64,000 nucleotides of DNA, from contig NZ_JABCNG010000003.1 in assembly GCF_012932495.1 (NCBI RefSeq), forward strand, positions 62,001 to 126,000, in the 5' to 3' direction. This stretch comes from Novosphingobium sp. SG919 (GTDB lineage Bacteria; Pseudomonadota; Alphaproteobacteria; Sphingomonadales; Sphingomonadaceae). Below the pieces are notes generated by a model, which saw nothing but the letters and a program-made list of their open reading frames with translations, did no database searches and had not been told where the DNA came from. Both the position numbers and the translations under genes were made by a program. Below are positions 10,087 to 18,893 of the stretch, one piece after another; within the stretch, counting starts at the first letter, position 1; every line of letters begins with the position of its first letter.

Positions 10087-10487
10087 TCGGCACCTGATTC
10101 GCGCTTCCTCTGCCCGCTCGCCATAGCGCGCGGGCCGGGGCAAGCGGCGATCCTGGACACGCAACCCGTGGCAAGAGGCAGCCAGCGCCCCCAAGGCGCG
10201 GCTGCCTTTTTGCCGTTTCCGGCTTTCGCGGCCGATGCAATGCCTGATCAAACACATGATATTCGGGCGGTGATCGCCCGCTGCGTATCGCAAACGGGGC
10301 GCAATTTGCCGTTTCGGTAACGATTTTCGGGCAGGGCTGCCCCAACGCCCCCTTGTCGTGGGGCGGCTGCGATGCGATATTCAGGCCTCCGATGCACAGA
10401 CCAGCACTTCTTTCGGCGCCAGACGCCCCCCTGCCGCGCGCAATCCACGTGGCCGATCCCGCTTGCGTCGTTGCGTCGGGTGTAACC
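10087..10487. other. Gap between phasin and clpS genes
   Basis: About 400 bases without a convincing gene. It holds the phasin terminator (10176-10211). The rest is the clpS upstream region; an in-frame ATG at 10392 could extend ClpS by 32 residues, but the extension does not look like ClpS. I see no clear promoter or operator. Confidence 0.5.
10176..10211 (+). terminator. Rho-independent terminator after the phasin gene
   Basis: Stem AGGCAGCC/GGCTGCCT with an inner GCGCC/GGCGC helix, followed directly by a run of five T. It lies 90 bases after the phasin stop. Confidence 0.85.
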
Positions 10488-10814
10488 ATGGCGGGCGACA
10501 ACCGCGATGCCGACGACGGCGACATGATCGGCCTGGCCACGCGCACCCGCGCCCGGCCCAAGAAGCCCAGCATGTTCAAGGTGCTGATGCTCAACGACGA
10601 TTACACTCCGATGGAATTCGTGGTGATGGTGCTCAAGCGCTTTTTCCACATGGACCTGGAGCAGGCCACGCGCGTCATGCTCCACGTCCACCAGCGCGGC
10701 GTGGGCGTCTGCGGCATTTTCCCCTACGAGATCGCCGAAACCAAAGTGAACCAGGTGATGGACTTTGCCCGGCAGAACCAGCACCCGCTGCAATGCACGC
10801 TGGAAAAGGCCTGA
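10488..10814 (+). CDS. clpS: ATP-dependent Clp protease adaptor ClpS
   Basis: Adaptor that delivers N-degron substrates to ClpAP. 108 residues with the core motifs '[16 protein letters not shown]', '[13 protein letters not shown]' and a C-terminal '[24 protein letters not shown]'. The Asn-Asp-Asp patch and the 'MEFVV' segment form the ligand pocket and ClpA contact in characterised homologues. The ATG at 10488 gives the normal length with a short flexible N-terminal arm. clpA is not adjacent in this window. Confidence 0.95.
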   Translation: MAGDNRDADDGDMIGLATRTRARPKKPSMFKVLMLNDDYTPMEFVVMVLKRFFHMDLEQATRVMLHVHQRGVGVCGIFPYEIAETKVNQVMDFARQNQHPLQCTLEKA

Positions 10815-10890
10815 TCCGGCATTGATCCGCTGACCGGCTTGCCATCGCGTTCGGGCTGAGCCTGTCGAAGCCCCAGCCGTTTACCGCCCT

Positions 10891-11331
10891 TCAATGCAGC
10901 GGGCGTTCCTCGATCATTTCCCGTGCCAGGGCCCGCAGCAGGGCGGCGAGCCATGCCATGGCCAGCGACTTGGCCTCGCGCGAGTGGGCGCCAGCGCCGC
11001 TCGGCAGCACGACCTGCGCCACGAACCGGCCATCGACCAGGCGCCCGCCGCTATAGACCGCCGTCGGGGGGATCAGCGCCAGGGCGGCGCTTTCATAGGC
11101 GCCCGAATCGGCCAGTAGGCTCACCCACAGGCTGTCGCCATCGGCGGGCATGCCCTCGGGCGCGAGGGTCACTTCGCCCAGGGTGCGCAGGATGCGCTCG
11201 AAGCCCAGGCGTTGTTCGTCGGCAGACAATGTTTCGCAGCGATCGGCCAGCGCGGTCAATTCCTCGGGACGCGCACTGCACCGCGCCAGCCGGCCTTGCC
11301 ACCAACTCGATCCAGACGTCACGAAATTCAC
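10891..11331 (-). CDS. Unrecognised protein of 146 residues
   Basis: I do not recognise the family. From GTG at 11331 (AAGGGAA eight bases upstream) it reads 'VNFVTSGSSWWQGRLARCSARPEE' and continues as a soluble protein with a helical first half and a mixed second half ('GDSLWVSLLADSGAYESAALALIPP'). There is no signal peptide or membrane segment. Codon position bias favours this frame over the overlapping ones. Its upstream region is shared with lptF and contains a two-sided EcfG-type promoter element (11496-11522), so it may belong to the general stress response. Confidence 0.5.
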   Translation of the reverse strand: MNFVTSGSSWWQGRLARCSARPEELTALADRCETLSADEQRLGFERILRTLGEVTLAPEGMPADGDSLWVSLLADSGAYESAALALIPPTAVYSGGRLVDGRFVAQVVLPSGAGAHSREAKSLAMAWLAALLRALAREMIEERPLH

Positions 11332-11786
11332 TGCCTGTTCCCTTGTCCGTGGCGCCAGCCCGGCAGGCAGCAAGCAGCATGATGGTGCTGCTCATCACGC
11401 CTTCCTGTTCGCCCGGTCCAGCGCGGAAGCGTTCATTCCAAGTCATTCATGCGTACCCGGCCACGCGCCCCATGCCGCGCACCGATGTCTTGCGCGGAAC
11501 CCATGGTCGCCACGAACGTTCCCGTTGGCCAGCGGCCAGTCCTGCCTTCGGGATGCACGTGCTTTGGCCAGGATCCTATTTTGCCAGCACTATTACCAAA
11601 CAAGGGGACAGGCAATAACTTTAGTTATTAACTCTATCCTCGCAAAACGGCAGGTCTGCGTGCGCGGCCCTGCGGCATTTTCACCTTTCGCATCGCCGCG
11701 AAGCGGGCTAACCGACACGGACGCTTGCACGGCGCCGACGGGCGACGTGGCGTGCCCCCTGCCACCAACACGGTGATCGTCCGAAC
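11332..11786. other. Divergent control region between the unknown gene and lptF
   Basis: 455 bases without a convincing gene. It contains the EcfG-type element (11496-11522) and an AT-rich patch at about 11575-11640 with the small inverted repeat TAACT-TT-AGTTA. A 21-codon ATG-initiated frame at 11553-11618 has no good ribosome binding site and I did not call it. Confidence 0.5.
11496..11522. promoter_or_regulatory. Two-sided EcfG-type promoter element upstream of lptF
   Basis: On the plus strand GGAAC (11496-11500), 16 bases, CGTT (11517-11520): a perfect match to the EcfG promoter consensus, pointing at lptF 267 bases on. On the minus strand GGAAC-N16-GGTT points at the unknown gene ending at 10891. 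The combined form GGAACC-N15-CGTTCC is identical in layout to the element before nepR. Confidence 0.6.
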
Positions 11787-13028
11787 GTGAGATCCTTGAG
11801 CGCCATCGACAGGTACATCGCCCGCCTGGTGATCGTGCCCATGCTGGCCGTGTTCGTCCTGGCCGCGTCCCTGTTGGTGCTGGACAAGATGCTCCGGCTG
11901 TTCGACTTCGTCGCCACCGAGGGCGGACCGGTGACGGTCGTCTTCAAGATGCTGCTCAACCTGTTCCCGGAATATGCAAGCCTTGCCATTCCGCTGGGGC
12001 TGATGCTGGGCATCCTCTTTGCCTTCCGCAAGCTGGCGACCAGTTCCGAACTCGACGTGATGCGGGCAGTGGGCCTGTCCTACACCCGCCTCCTGCGCGT
12101 GCCTTATCTGTTCACCCTGGCGCTCGCCGCGCTCAACCTGCTGATCGTGGGCTATATCCAGCCGCTGAGCCGCTATTACTACGAAGAGCTGCAGTACGAG
12201 CTCGGCTCTGGCGCGCTGGGTGCGTCGATCAAGGTGGGCGAGTTCAACGCGCTGCAGGACCGCACCGCCCTGCGCGTGGATTCCAGCCGTGACGAAGGTC
12301 GCGACCTGCAAGGCATCTTTGCCCGCCTGGTAACGCCCAAGGGCGAAACCATGACGATCTCCGCGCGCGAGGGGCAGTTCTTTGCCAACCGCGAAAACCG
12401 CGACACGGTGATCCTGCGGCTGACCGATGGACAGATCGTGCAGGATGGGCCGAGCCTGGCCTCCCCCCGCGTGCTGACGTTTGCCACGCACGACCTGCCC
12501 ATCGACTTGCCCAAGATCGCCCAGTTCCGCCAGCGTGGGGACAAGGACCGGGAATACATCCTGCCCGAACTGCTCAAGATCGGCTGGAACAAGGCCTATT
12601 CCCAGGACATGCGCAACAAGAGCAAGGCCAGCCTCAACTACCGCCTGGTGGAAGTGGTCATGATGTTCCTGCTGCCACTCCTGGCGGTGGCGCTGGCCGT
12701 TCCGCCCAAGCGATCGACCTCGGCGCTCGGCGTGTTCCTGTCGATCGTGATGGTCGTCGCCTATCACAAGGTCAATGAATACGGCCAGGACGTGGCCAGC
12801 CTGGGCCGGCTCGACCCTGCGATCGCGCTGTGGGGACCGTTCGCATTGTTCTCCGCGTTGATCATCTGGATGTACTGGCGCCTGGCCTACGTGCCCGGCG
12901 GGCAGCCGATCGGCGCCTTGGAAACCGTGTTCGCCAAGATCGCGTCGCGCGTGCGCAAGCTGTTCGCGCGGCGCGGCCGTGCCAACCCAGCCGAACCGGC
13001 AGCACAGGACAATACCCTTGCAGCTTGA
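11787..13028 (+). CDS. lptF: LPS export ABC transporter permease LptF
   Basis: Inner-membrane permease of the LptB2FGC complex that extracts lipopolysaccharide and passes it to the periplasmic bridge. 413 residues: N-terminal helices ('DRYIARLVIVPMLAVFVLAASLLVLDKMLRL' region), a central periplasmic beta-jellyroll (about residues 130-250) and C-terminal helices. The motif 'ATSSELDVMRAVGLS' is the coupling helix typical of YjgP/YjgQ proteins. It starts at GTG 11787; lptG overlaps its end by 11 bases. Confidence 0.94.
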   Translation: MRSLSAIDRYIARLVIVPMLAVFVLAASLLVLDKMLRLFDFVATEGGPVTVVFKMLLNLFPEYASLAIPLGLMLGILFAFRKLATSSELDVMRAVGLSYTRLLRVPYLFTLALAALNLLIVGYIQPLSRYYYEELQYELGSGALGASIKVGEFNALQDRTALRVDSSRDEGRDLQGIFARLVTPKGETMTISAREGQFFANRENRDTVILRLTDGQIVQDGPSLASPRVLTFATHDLPIDLPKIAQFRQRGDKDREYILPELLKIGWNKAYSQDMRNKSKASLNYRLVEVVMMFLLPLLAVALAVPPKRSTSALGVFLSIVMVVAYHKVNEYGQDVASLGRLDPAIALWGPFALFSALIIWMYWRLAYVPGGQPIGALETVFAKIASRVRKLFARRGRANPAEPAAQDNTLAA

Positions 13029-14118
13029 ATTCTTCCCATCGCGCACGATGACGCTGTACATCGCCAAGATGTTTGCCGTGCGCGTGGTGGCCGTGCTGCT
13101 GATGCTGGTCATGGTGCTGCAGATGCTCGACCTGCTGGGCGAAAGCGGCGAGATTCTTGCCCACGCCGGCAATGGCCAGGCGCAGTTGCTCACGTACGTG
13201 GGCCTGCGCGCGCCGCAACTGGTGGCGCGGTTCCTGCCTTATTCGGTGCTGCTGGCCACGATCATCACGCTGATCACGCTCAACCAGAACAGCGAAGTGG
13301 TCGCGATGAAGGCCGCCGGCCTTTCCGCACACCAAATCCTGGCCCCGCTGTTCCTGGTGGCCGGGGTGATCGCGGTGGCCAACTTCGGCTTCAACGAACG
13401 CATCGTCACCCGTTCCACCGCCACGCTCAAGGCCTGGCAGGCCGCGCATTACGGCCCTCTGCCCACCGACACGCAGGTGCGCAGCAACGTCTGGCTGCAG
13501 GATGGGCCCAATATCCTCTATGCCCGCACGGTGACCGGCGAAGGCAATGCCATGCGCATGACCGACGTGACGTGGCACCGCCGCGATCCCACCGGCATGG
13601 TCACCGAGATCGTGCGTGCGCCCAACGCCAGCTTCGCCAATCCCGGCTGGCGCTTCGACCAGCCGACCGCGTTCGACGTGCAAAGCGCGCGCCGCACCGC
13701 GGCCACGGGCAGCGCGGTGTTTGCCACCGGCGTCACCCCCACGCAGATCCTGATTCGCAAGGCCGACGCCGACGCTGAATCGTTGCCGCACCTTTCGGGC
13801 TCGATCGATGCCATCCGCGCCGCAGGGCACAGCACCAGCGAGCTGGAAAGCCGGTGGTGGCACAAGATTTCCGGCCCGCTTTCGGCCATGCTGATGCCGC
13901 TGCTGGGCGCAGTGGCGGCGTTCGGCCTGGCGCGTTCGGGCCAGTTGTTCATGCGCGCGGTGATCGGCATGGCGCTGGGCTTTGCCTATTTCGTGGTGGA
14001 CAATGCCGCGCTCGCCATGGGCAGCTTTGGCGGATACCCGCCGCTGATTGCCGCCTGGGCCCCCTTCGTGCTGTTCCTGCTGATCGGCGAGGCCGTGCTG
14101 ATCCGCACCGAGGAATGA
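13018..14118 (+). CDS. lptG: LPS export ABC transporter permease LptG
   Basis: Partner permease of LptF, 366 residues if it starts at TTG 13018 ('MQLEFFPSRTMTLYIAK'), which is where relatives begin and which overlaps the lptF stop. An ATG at 13048 is the alternative start. The family coupling motif 'NQNSEVVAMKAAGLS' is present, with three C-terminal helices ending 'LIGEAVLIRTEE'. It is coupled to lptF and ends just before a strong bidirectional terminator. Confidence 0.93.
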   Translation: MQLEFFPSRTMTLYIAKMFAVRVVAVLLMLVMVLQMLDLLGESGEILAHAGNGQAQLLTYVGLRAPQLVARFLPYSVLLATIITLITLNQNSEVVAMKAAGLSAHQILAPLFLVAGVIAVANFGFNERIVTRSTATLKAWQAAHYGPLPTDTQVRSNVWLQDGPNILYARTVTGEGNAMRMTDVTWHRRDPTGMVTEIVRAPNASFANPGWRFDQPTAFDVQSARRTAATGSAVFATGVTPTQILIRKADADAESLPHLSGSIDAIRAAGHSTSELESRWWHKISGPLSAMLMPLLGAVAAFGLARSGQLFMRAVIGMALGFAYFVVDNAALAMGSFGGYPPLIAAWAPFVLFLLIGEAVLIRTEE

Positions 14119-14155
14119 AAAAAGCCCCGCGCCGGATCACCGGGCGGGGCTTTTT
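14118..14155. terminator. Bidirectional terminator between lptG and the desaturase gene
   Basis: AAAAAAGCCCCGC and GCGGGGCTTTTT form a 12-base stem with A and T tracts on both sides, including the last base of the lptG stop codon. It serves the convergent genes on either side. Confidence 0.9.
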
Positions 14156-14171
14156 CATGAATGCGAAGAAT

Positions 14172-15296
14172 TCAGGCTTTGGGCCGCGCGCCCATCGTCG
14201 AGCGCACCAGCCGCGCCAGCAGCGGGAACAGGCCGGGATAGTTGGCCCGTTCATAGGTCGATTGCAGGCCCAGATGCGCGCGCAGGCGGCGGTGGCATTC
14301 GCCCAAGGAATGATAGGGCATCGAGGGCAGAAGGTGGTGCAGCGCGTGATAGCGCAGGCCCACCGGGGCCCACAGCGCGCCCCACACGCCCGGCGGCGGC
14401 ACGTTGACCGAATCGAGATACTGCCCGGTCACGCTCATCTGCTCGCCTTCGTTCTCCCACAAGTGGGCCACCAGCGTGCGCACCTGGTTGAGCAGCGCGG
14501 CCAGCGAAATCACGCACAGCGCGATTGCCAGGGGCAGCCAGCCATGCGTGGCCGACCAGGCCAGCACCGTCCAGGCCCAGACACTGGCGCCCAGCTCCTG
14601 CCAGAACACCATGCGCGCAAAGGCGCTCTCGGGCTTGCGCCGCACGAAGGCCGGGTTGATCGACAGCGACGAGGCGCGTTCCCACACCAGCTTGCGCAAG
14701 GGCGGCACGATCACGCCCAGCGGCACCAGCACCGCCGACCGCACCAGCAGGCCGATCGGCAGCAGCAGCGCCGTGAGCGTGAAGACCGGCAGCGACCACG
14801 GCTTCATCAGCGCCAGCGGCAGGTATTCCGGGTCTTCGGCCGTGCCATAGCGGATGCGCGAGTGGTGCAGCGCATGCACGCCTTCGTACATGAACGATGG
14901 CATCAGCACGGGAATGCCCACCACCAGGTTCCACACGAAGCGGAAGCCGGGCAGCGCATCGCGGTGCATATGGGTCAATTCGTGGATGAACAGCAGCGCG
15001 CGATAGAGCGCGAGCGCCGAGAACACGCCCAGGGCAACGACCACGCCCCAGTTGCCGCCGCGCAGGGCAGTGGCAATCGCCAGGCCCAGCGCGGCATAGC
15101 CGAGACCGGCCGACACGAGCATGTCGGGCCAGTAGATTTCCGGCCGGGCGCGCGCGATGTCGCGGGTAAGATCGGCGGCGGCGCGCAGCATGGCCTTGTC
15201 TTCGGGCGTACCGGCTAGCCCAGCGGCGCGCGGCGCCAAAGTGGCGCCGGCGGGCGCGGGGGCATCGCTCTGTTCGAAATAGTCGGTGGCAAGCAT
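14172..15296 (-). CDS. Fatty acid desaturase family protein
   Basis: Integral membrane di-iron enzyme, 374 residues from ATG 15296 (an upstream TTG at 15314 is possible). The three histidine clusters are 'HELTHMH', 'HALHHSR' and 'HALHHLLP', which bind the di-iron centre. Several hydrophobic segments separate them. The long gap between the second and third boxes fits membrane desaturases and hydroxylases acting on acyl chains or lipid heads. The substrate cannot be read from the sequence. It is a single gene with a terminator directly downstream. Confidence 0.85.
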   Translation of the reverse strand: MLATDYFEQSDAPAPAGATLAPRAAGLAGTPEDKAMLRAAADLTRDIARARPEIYWPDMLVSAGLGYAALGLAIATALRGGNWGVVVALGVFSALALYRALLFIHELTHMHRDALPGFRFVWNLVVGIPVLMPSFMYEGVHALHHSRIRYGTAEDPEYLPLALMKPWSLPVFTLTALLLPIGLLVRSAVLVPLGVIVPPLRKLVWERASSLSINPAFVRRKPESAFARMVFWQELGASVWAWTVLAWSATHGWLPLAIALCVISLAALLNQVRTLVAHLWENEGEQMSVTGQYLDSVNVPPPGVWGALWAPVGLRYHALHHLLPSMPYHSLGECHRRLRAHLGLQSTYERANYPGLFPLLARLVRSTMGARPKA

Positions 15297-15457
15297 GGCA
15301 AAAACGGTTCCCAAGAGACCCTTGTAGGATCAGGCATGAATGGTGCCTGACGGGGCGATCGCCGGTGCGCCTGGGTTCGTCCGGCTTGACAAGTCACCGG
15401 ATAGAGCCGCAGGCATCCGGGACAGCGCGCGTGTTAACTCAAAACAAAGGCGATATC

Positions 15458-16612
15458 GTGGCAGGCGAAGTAGTCATCACCCCCGTTGCAAACAAGGCCG
15501 AACGTGCTGCCTTTGTGGACCTGGCCTATCGCATCAACGCAGCCGATCCCAACTGGGTGCCGCCGCTGCGCATGGAAGCGATGGAACTGGTCACGCCCGG
15601 CAAGAACCCGTTCTTCGAACATGCCGACGTGCAGCTGTTCCTGGCGCGCCGCGACGGGCGTGTTGTGGGGCGCATTTCCGCCCATATCGATCATCTTGCC
15701 GTGGCGATGGACCCGATCCAGGGCATGGGGCCGGGCACGGGCAACTGGGGCCTGCTCGAAGCCGAAGATGAAACGATCGCCCACGCCCTGATCGCGCGGG
15801 CCGAGGAATGGCTGCGCGCCAAGGGCATGACCCGCGTGCTCGCGCCGCTGTCGATGTCGATCTGGGAAGAACCGGGCCAGCTGACTCTGGGCTTTGACCA
15901 TCCGCCCACGGTGATGATGGGCCACCAGAGCGAGCGCTATCAGCACTATATCGAAGCGCTGCCCTATCAGCCTGCCAAGCAGCTGCTGACTTATGAGCTG
16001 GACATCACCAGGGAATTCCCGCCACTGATCCAGCGCATCGTGCAATCGGGCGAGAAGAACGCCAAGATCCGCATCCGCAACGTGGACAAGAGCAAGTTCG
16101 ACAGCGAAGCGGCGATCATCCTCGACATCCTCAACGACGCCTGGTCCGACAACTGGGGCTTCGTGCCCTTTACCCAGACCGAAATCGCCTACGCCGGCAA
16201 GAAGTTCAAGCCGATCGTGCGCGAAGACCTGATCATGGTGGCCGAGTACGAGGGCGAGCCGGTGGCGTTCATGATGACGTTGCCCGACCTCAACGAAGTG
16301 ATGAAACCGATGGGCGGCAAGCTGTTCCCGTTCAACTGGATCAAGTTGCTGCGCTGGCTGGGCAAGCCGCGCTGCCGCACCATGCGCGTGCCGCTGATGG
16401 GCGTGCGCAAGAAGCTGCAATCCTCGCGCATGGCCAGCCAGCTGGCTTTCATGATGATCGAATACATCCGCCGCAATTCGGTGGAGCGCTATGGTGCCTC
16501 GCGCGGTGAGATCGGTTGGATCCTTGACGACAACCAGGGCATGATCGCGATTGCCGACGCCATCGATAGCCACGTCAACAAGCGCTATACCATCTACGAA
16601 CGCGCGCTGTGA
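15458..16612 (+). CDS. GNAT-like acyltransferase family protein (~384 aa)
   Basis: 384 residues from GTG 15458 (AAAGG seven bases upstream). The N-terminal half has GNAT-like features ('RDGRVVGRISAHID', 'LIARAEEWLRAKGMTRVLAPLS'), and a second GNAT-like half follows ('EYEGEPVAFMMTLPDLNEV', then 'MRVPLMGVRKKLQSSRMASQLAFMMIEYIRR'). Homologues in Sphingomonadales are often labelled N-acetyltransferase or, misleadingly, dATP pyrophosphohydrolase. The substrate is unknown. It is a single gene divergent from the desaturase. Confidence 0.7.
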   Translation: MAGEVVITPVANKAERAAFVDLAYRINAADPNWVPPLRMEAMELVTPGKNPFFEHADVQLFLARRDGRVVGRISAHIDHLAVAMDPIQGMGPGTGNWGLLEAEDETIAHALIARAEEWLRAKGMTRVLAPLSMSIWEEPGQLTLGFDHPPTVMMGHQSERYQHYIEALPYQPAKQLLTYELDITREFPPLIQRIVQSGEKNAKIRIRNVDKSKFDSEAAIILDILNDAWSDNWGFVPFTQTEIAYAGKKFKPIVREDLIMVAEYEGEPVAFMMTLPDLNEVMKPMGGKLFPFNWIKLLRWLGKPRCRTMRVPLMGVRKKLQSSRMASQLAFMMIEYIRRNSVERYGASRGEIGWILDDNQGMIAIADAIDSHVNKRYTIYERAL

Positions 16613-16791
16613 TCGCCCGGGGGCTTGCCCCCGGCCGGCACAAGGCGCGTGTCGCAGGAACGTGGCGTCCGATGGGGCGTTATGCCGATCGGGGCACCCT
16701 TGTTCGCAAGGCCCTGCCCCACGCTGGCGCTGGCCGGCAAGCCCGGCAGACATGGCCGGGTGAACGGGCCGGCGGGAAGGGAATGCAGGCC

Positions 16792-17238
16792 ATGAAACAC
16801 GTCGCGCCGCCCAGCGCCCCGTCTGTGCCAACAGGCGGGCTGGGCAATGCCCTGGTGGTGGAAGACGAGGCCATCGTGGCCATGGCGATGGCCGATACCC
16901 TGGCGCAGGCCGGCGCCGATGAAGTGGCGATCTGCCACACCACCGCCCATGCCCTGATCGAAATGCAACGCCTGCGGCCGGCCATCCTGGTGCTGGACGT
17001 GCACCTGGCCGATCGCGACGATGGCTGGGCGCTGGCCGAACTCGCCGTGGCGATCAGCCCGGCGCGGCCGCTGATCGTGTTTTCCACCGGCACGCCCGAA
17101 AGCATCCCGCCGCACATTGCCGAAATGGGCCATGTGCTGGCCAAGCCGTTTCCGTGGGAAGCCCTGGCCAACCTGGTGCAGCGCCATGCGCGGCACCCCG
17201 GCCTGCTCGGCCGCCTGCGCAACGCCCTCTCGCTGTAG
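16792..17238 (+). CDS. Single-domain response regulator (receiver only)
   Basis: 148 residues from ATG 16792, with GAAGGG ten bases before it. A receiver domain spans about residues 18-135: acidic pair in 'VVEDEA', phosphoacceptor Asp in 'LVLDVHLAD', switch Ser/Thr in 'FSTGTPE' and the conserved Lys in 'LAKPFPW'. There is no output domain. The 'FSTG' segment recalls the FATGUY receivers that work with HWE kinases in the alphaproteobacterial general stress response, which is encoded next door. The role is inferred from context. Confidence 0.85.
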   Translation: MKHVAPPSAPSVPTGGLGNALVVEDEAIVAMAMADTLAQAGADEVAICHTTAHALIEMQRLRPAILVLDVHLADRDDGWALAELAVAISPARPLIVFSTGTPESIPPHIAEMGHVLAKPFPWEALANLVQRHARHPGLLGRLRNALSL

Positions 17239-17295
17239 AACGCGCGCCGTTTCCTCGGCCACGAGGGCAACGCATCGCCCTTTCCCGCCACAACG

Positions 17296-17329
17296 AAAAA
17301 GGCCTCCGCCGGGGATTGGCGGAGGCCTT
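17296..17329 (-). terminator. Terminator for the crp/fnr-type gene
   Basis: AAGGCCTCCGCC and GGCGGAGGCCTT form a 12-base stem. The T tract (read on the minus strand) is at 17296-17300, so it suits the minus-strand gene ending at 17486; it may also limit read-through from the receiver gene. Confidence 0.8.
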
Positions 17330-17485
17330 CGGGATCGTATCACCAGCCGCTTGGACGGGAGGGGGGGTCTCGGCGGTGACATGCCTTTAACGGGCCACCC
17401 AGAAATCAGTTCCCAACCGCTCCGAAAAATTTTGCATCTTTTTACAGTTCGGCCGGAACCCGCTGTGCCCCTGTACCCAAGCAAT

Positions 17486-18286
17486 TTAGATGTAAGGTCT
17501 TTTCGGCAAACCGTGAGGATCGAAACCAACCAGCGCGCGCACGCTGGCAAGATCGGGCACGCGAATACCCGCACCACTCCAATCGACCTGGCCCGCCTTG
17601 CGCAGGGCCTGCATCGTGCGGTTGGTGTGCACCAGTGACAGGCCGAGCATGTCGGCCACCTGGCCTTGGGTGATCGTCACGGGCAACATCGCGGCCCCAT
17701 CCACTTCGGGCACCAAGCCGGTTTGCAGGCCGCGTTCCACCAGCCACAGCGCCAGGTAGGCCACCCGCTCGCGCGCAGGGCGTTGGCCCAGCGCCACCAG
17801 ATGCTGCTCCAGCGCATCTTCCTCGCGCGCGCACAGCCAGATCACGTCATAGGCAAAACGCGGATGCGCCGTGACCAGGTCCATGAACCGATCCCGCGGA
17901 AACACGCATAGCCGCACGTCGGTCAAGGCCGTGACGCCGTGGCTGATCTCGCCATCGAATGCGGCCTGCAGCCCGACCAGATCACCGGGAAACATTACGT
18001 TGACGACCTGGCGGCGGCCATCTTCGAGCAGACGATACCGCATCAGCACGCCATCGAGCACAGTGAACATGCGATCGCCCGGCGCGCCCTGGCGCAACAC
18101 CTCTTCGCCGCGCGCAATCGCGCGCTCGCCGGCGCGCTGCCGCTCGATCCATTCGCGCTGCGTGGCATCGGGCGCAACCAGGCCCGGTCGATCGCGCAGC
18201 GGGCAAGTGCGGCAAGGTTGGTTGGATGGACGCTGATCGGCCCCGCTCTGGCCCCCGCTGCCGGCGCTGCTGCCACTTCTGAACAC
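17486..18286 (-). CDS. Crp/Fnr family transcriptional regulator
   Basis: 266 residues: a cNMP-binding-like sensor domain (about 50-150), dimer helix, and a winged HTH (about 200-250; 'TQGQVADMLGLSLVHTNRTMQALRKAG'-type recognition region). It carries C25 and C28 in 'CRTCPLRDRP' plus C127, recalling Fnr cysteines (C20, C23, C122), but no partner for Fnr C29 is seen, so a standard 4Fe-4S set is not evident. It sits inside the stress-signalling block, divergent from a receiver gene. Confidence 0.85.
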   Translation of the reverse strand: MFRSGSSAGSGGQSGADQRPSNQPCRTCPLRDRPGLVAPDATQREWIERQRAGERAIARGEEVLRQGAPGDRMFTVLDGVLMRYRLLEDGRRQVVNVMFPGDLVGLQAAFDGEISHGVTALTDVRLCVFPRDRFMDLVTAHPRFAYDVIWLCAREEDALEQHLVALGQRPARERVAYLALWLVERGLQTGLVPEVDGAAMLPVTITQGQVADMLGLSLVHTNRTMQALRKAGQVDWSGAGIRVPDLASVRALVGFDPHGLPKRPYI

Positions 18287-18362
18287 GCTGTCTTGCTCCT
18301 GCGCTGGCCACGATCCCCCGGCCGCTGCGCCTGATCATCGGGCAGTGGCGGAGGTTCGGCTA

Positions 18363-18374
18363 TGTCAAATGACA
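18363..18374. promoter_or_regulatory. Small inverted repeat in the crp/fnr-receiver divergent gap
   Basis: TGTCA-AA-TGACA, 77 bases upstream of the regulator start and 79 before the receiver ATG at 18453. It could be an operator for the adjacent Crp-like regulator, though the two-base spacer is shorter than the six of classical Crp sites. Confidence 0.3.
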
Positions 18375-18452
18375 CAAACGGGTTCCCGGTTCCCGGCTAG
18401 GCGGCGCGGCTGCTTGGCCGATCGTGCCAAGGTGCGATGGAGCACGATCCCG

Positions 18453-18803
18453 ATGACTGCCGATTATGTGCTGGTACTCGAAGACAACGTATTGGTCGCC
18501 ATGGAAATAGAAGACGAGTTGGCCGCCCGGGGCCATAGCGTGGCAAGCGCGGTGGATCTGGCCGAAGCCGAAGCATTGGTTGCGCAAGGGCTACCACGGA
18601 TCGCGCTGCTTGACCTGCGCCTGCCCGATGGCGATTCCACCACGCTCGCTTTGCGCCTGGCCGAGCAGGGCTGCGCCGTCGCGCTCATCTCGGGCGCGGA
18701 TTCGGGGATCATCCCGGCCAGCCTGGCCAAGATGCCGCGTTTCCCCAAACCGACCGGCGTGTGGCAGTTGGCCGACTGGGCCGACGGCATCGCCGCGGGA
18801 TGA
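18453..18803 (+). CDS. Single-domain response regulator (receiver only), degenerate FATGUY-like
   Basis: 116 residues from ATG 18453 with GGAG ten bases upstream. A stand-alone receiver: 'VLVLEDN' acidic pocket, phosphoacceptor Asp in 'ALLDLRLPDG', 'ALISGADS' at the switch position and the Lys in 'RFPKPT'. Small receivers of this kind feed PhyR phosphorylation in Sphingomonas (SdrG is the known example). It lies directly upstream of phyR in the same direction with a 90-base gap. I cannot say whether it is SdrG itself. Confidence 0.82.
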   Translation: MTADYVLVLEDNVLVAMEIEDELAARGHSVASAVDLAEAEALVAQGLPRIALLDLRLPDGDSTTLALRLAEQGCAVALISGADSGIIPASLAKMPRFPKPTGVWQLADWADGIAAG

Positions 18804-18834
18804 GGCAGGCCACGAAAAAGCCGCGACTGGCCCG

Positions 18835-18859
18835 GGAACCGAAACTGCGCTAGGGCATT
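18835..18859 (+). promoter_or_regulatory. Candidate EcfG-type promoter of phyR (one mismatch)
   Basis: GGAAC (18835-18839), 16 bases, CATT (18856-18859), 34 bases before the phyR ATG. The -35 is extended as GGGAACC. The -10 differs from CGTT at one base. phyR genes are commonly under EcfG control, so this fits a positive feedback loop. Confidence 0.5.
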
Positions 18860-18893
18860 TAGGGGTGCATCGCGTATCCAGGAAGGGGTTTAA

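Noticed and set aside
11553..11618. 21-codon frame downstream of the EcfG-type element
   Set aside because: No usable ribosome binding site and no recognisable features.
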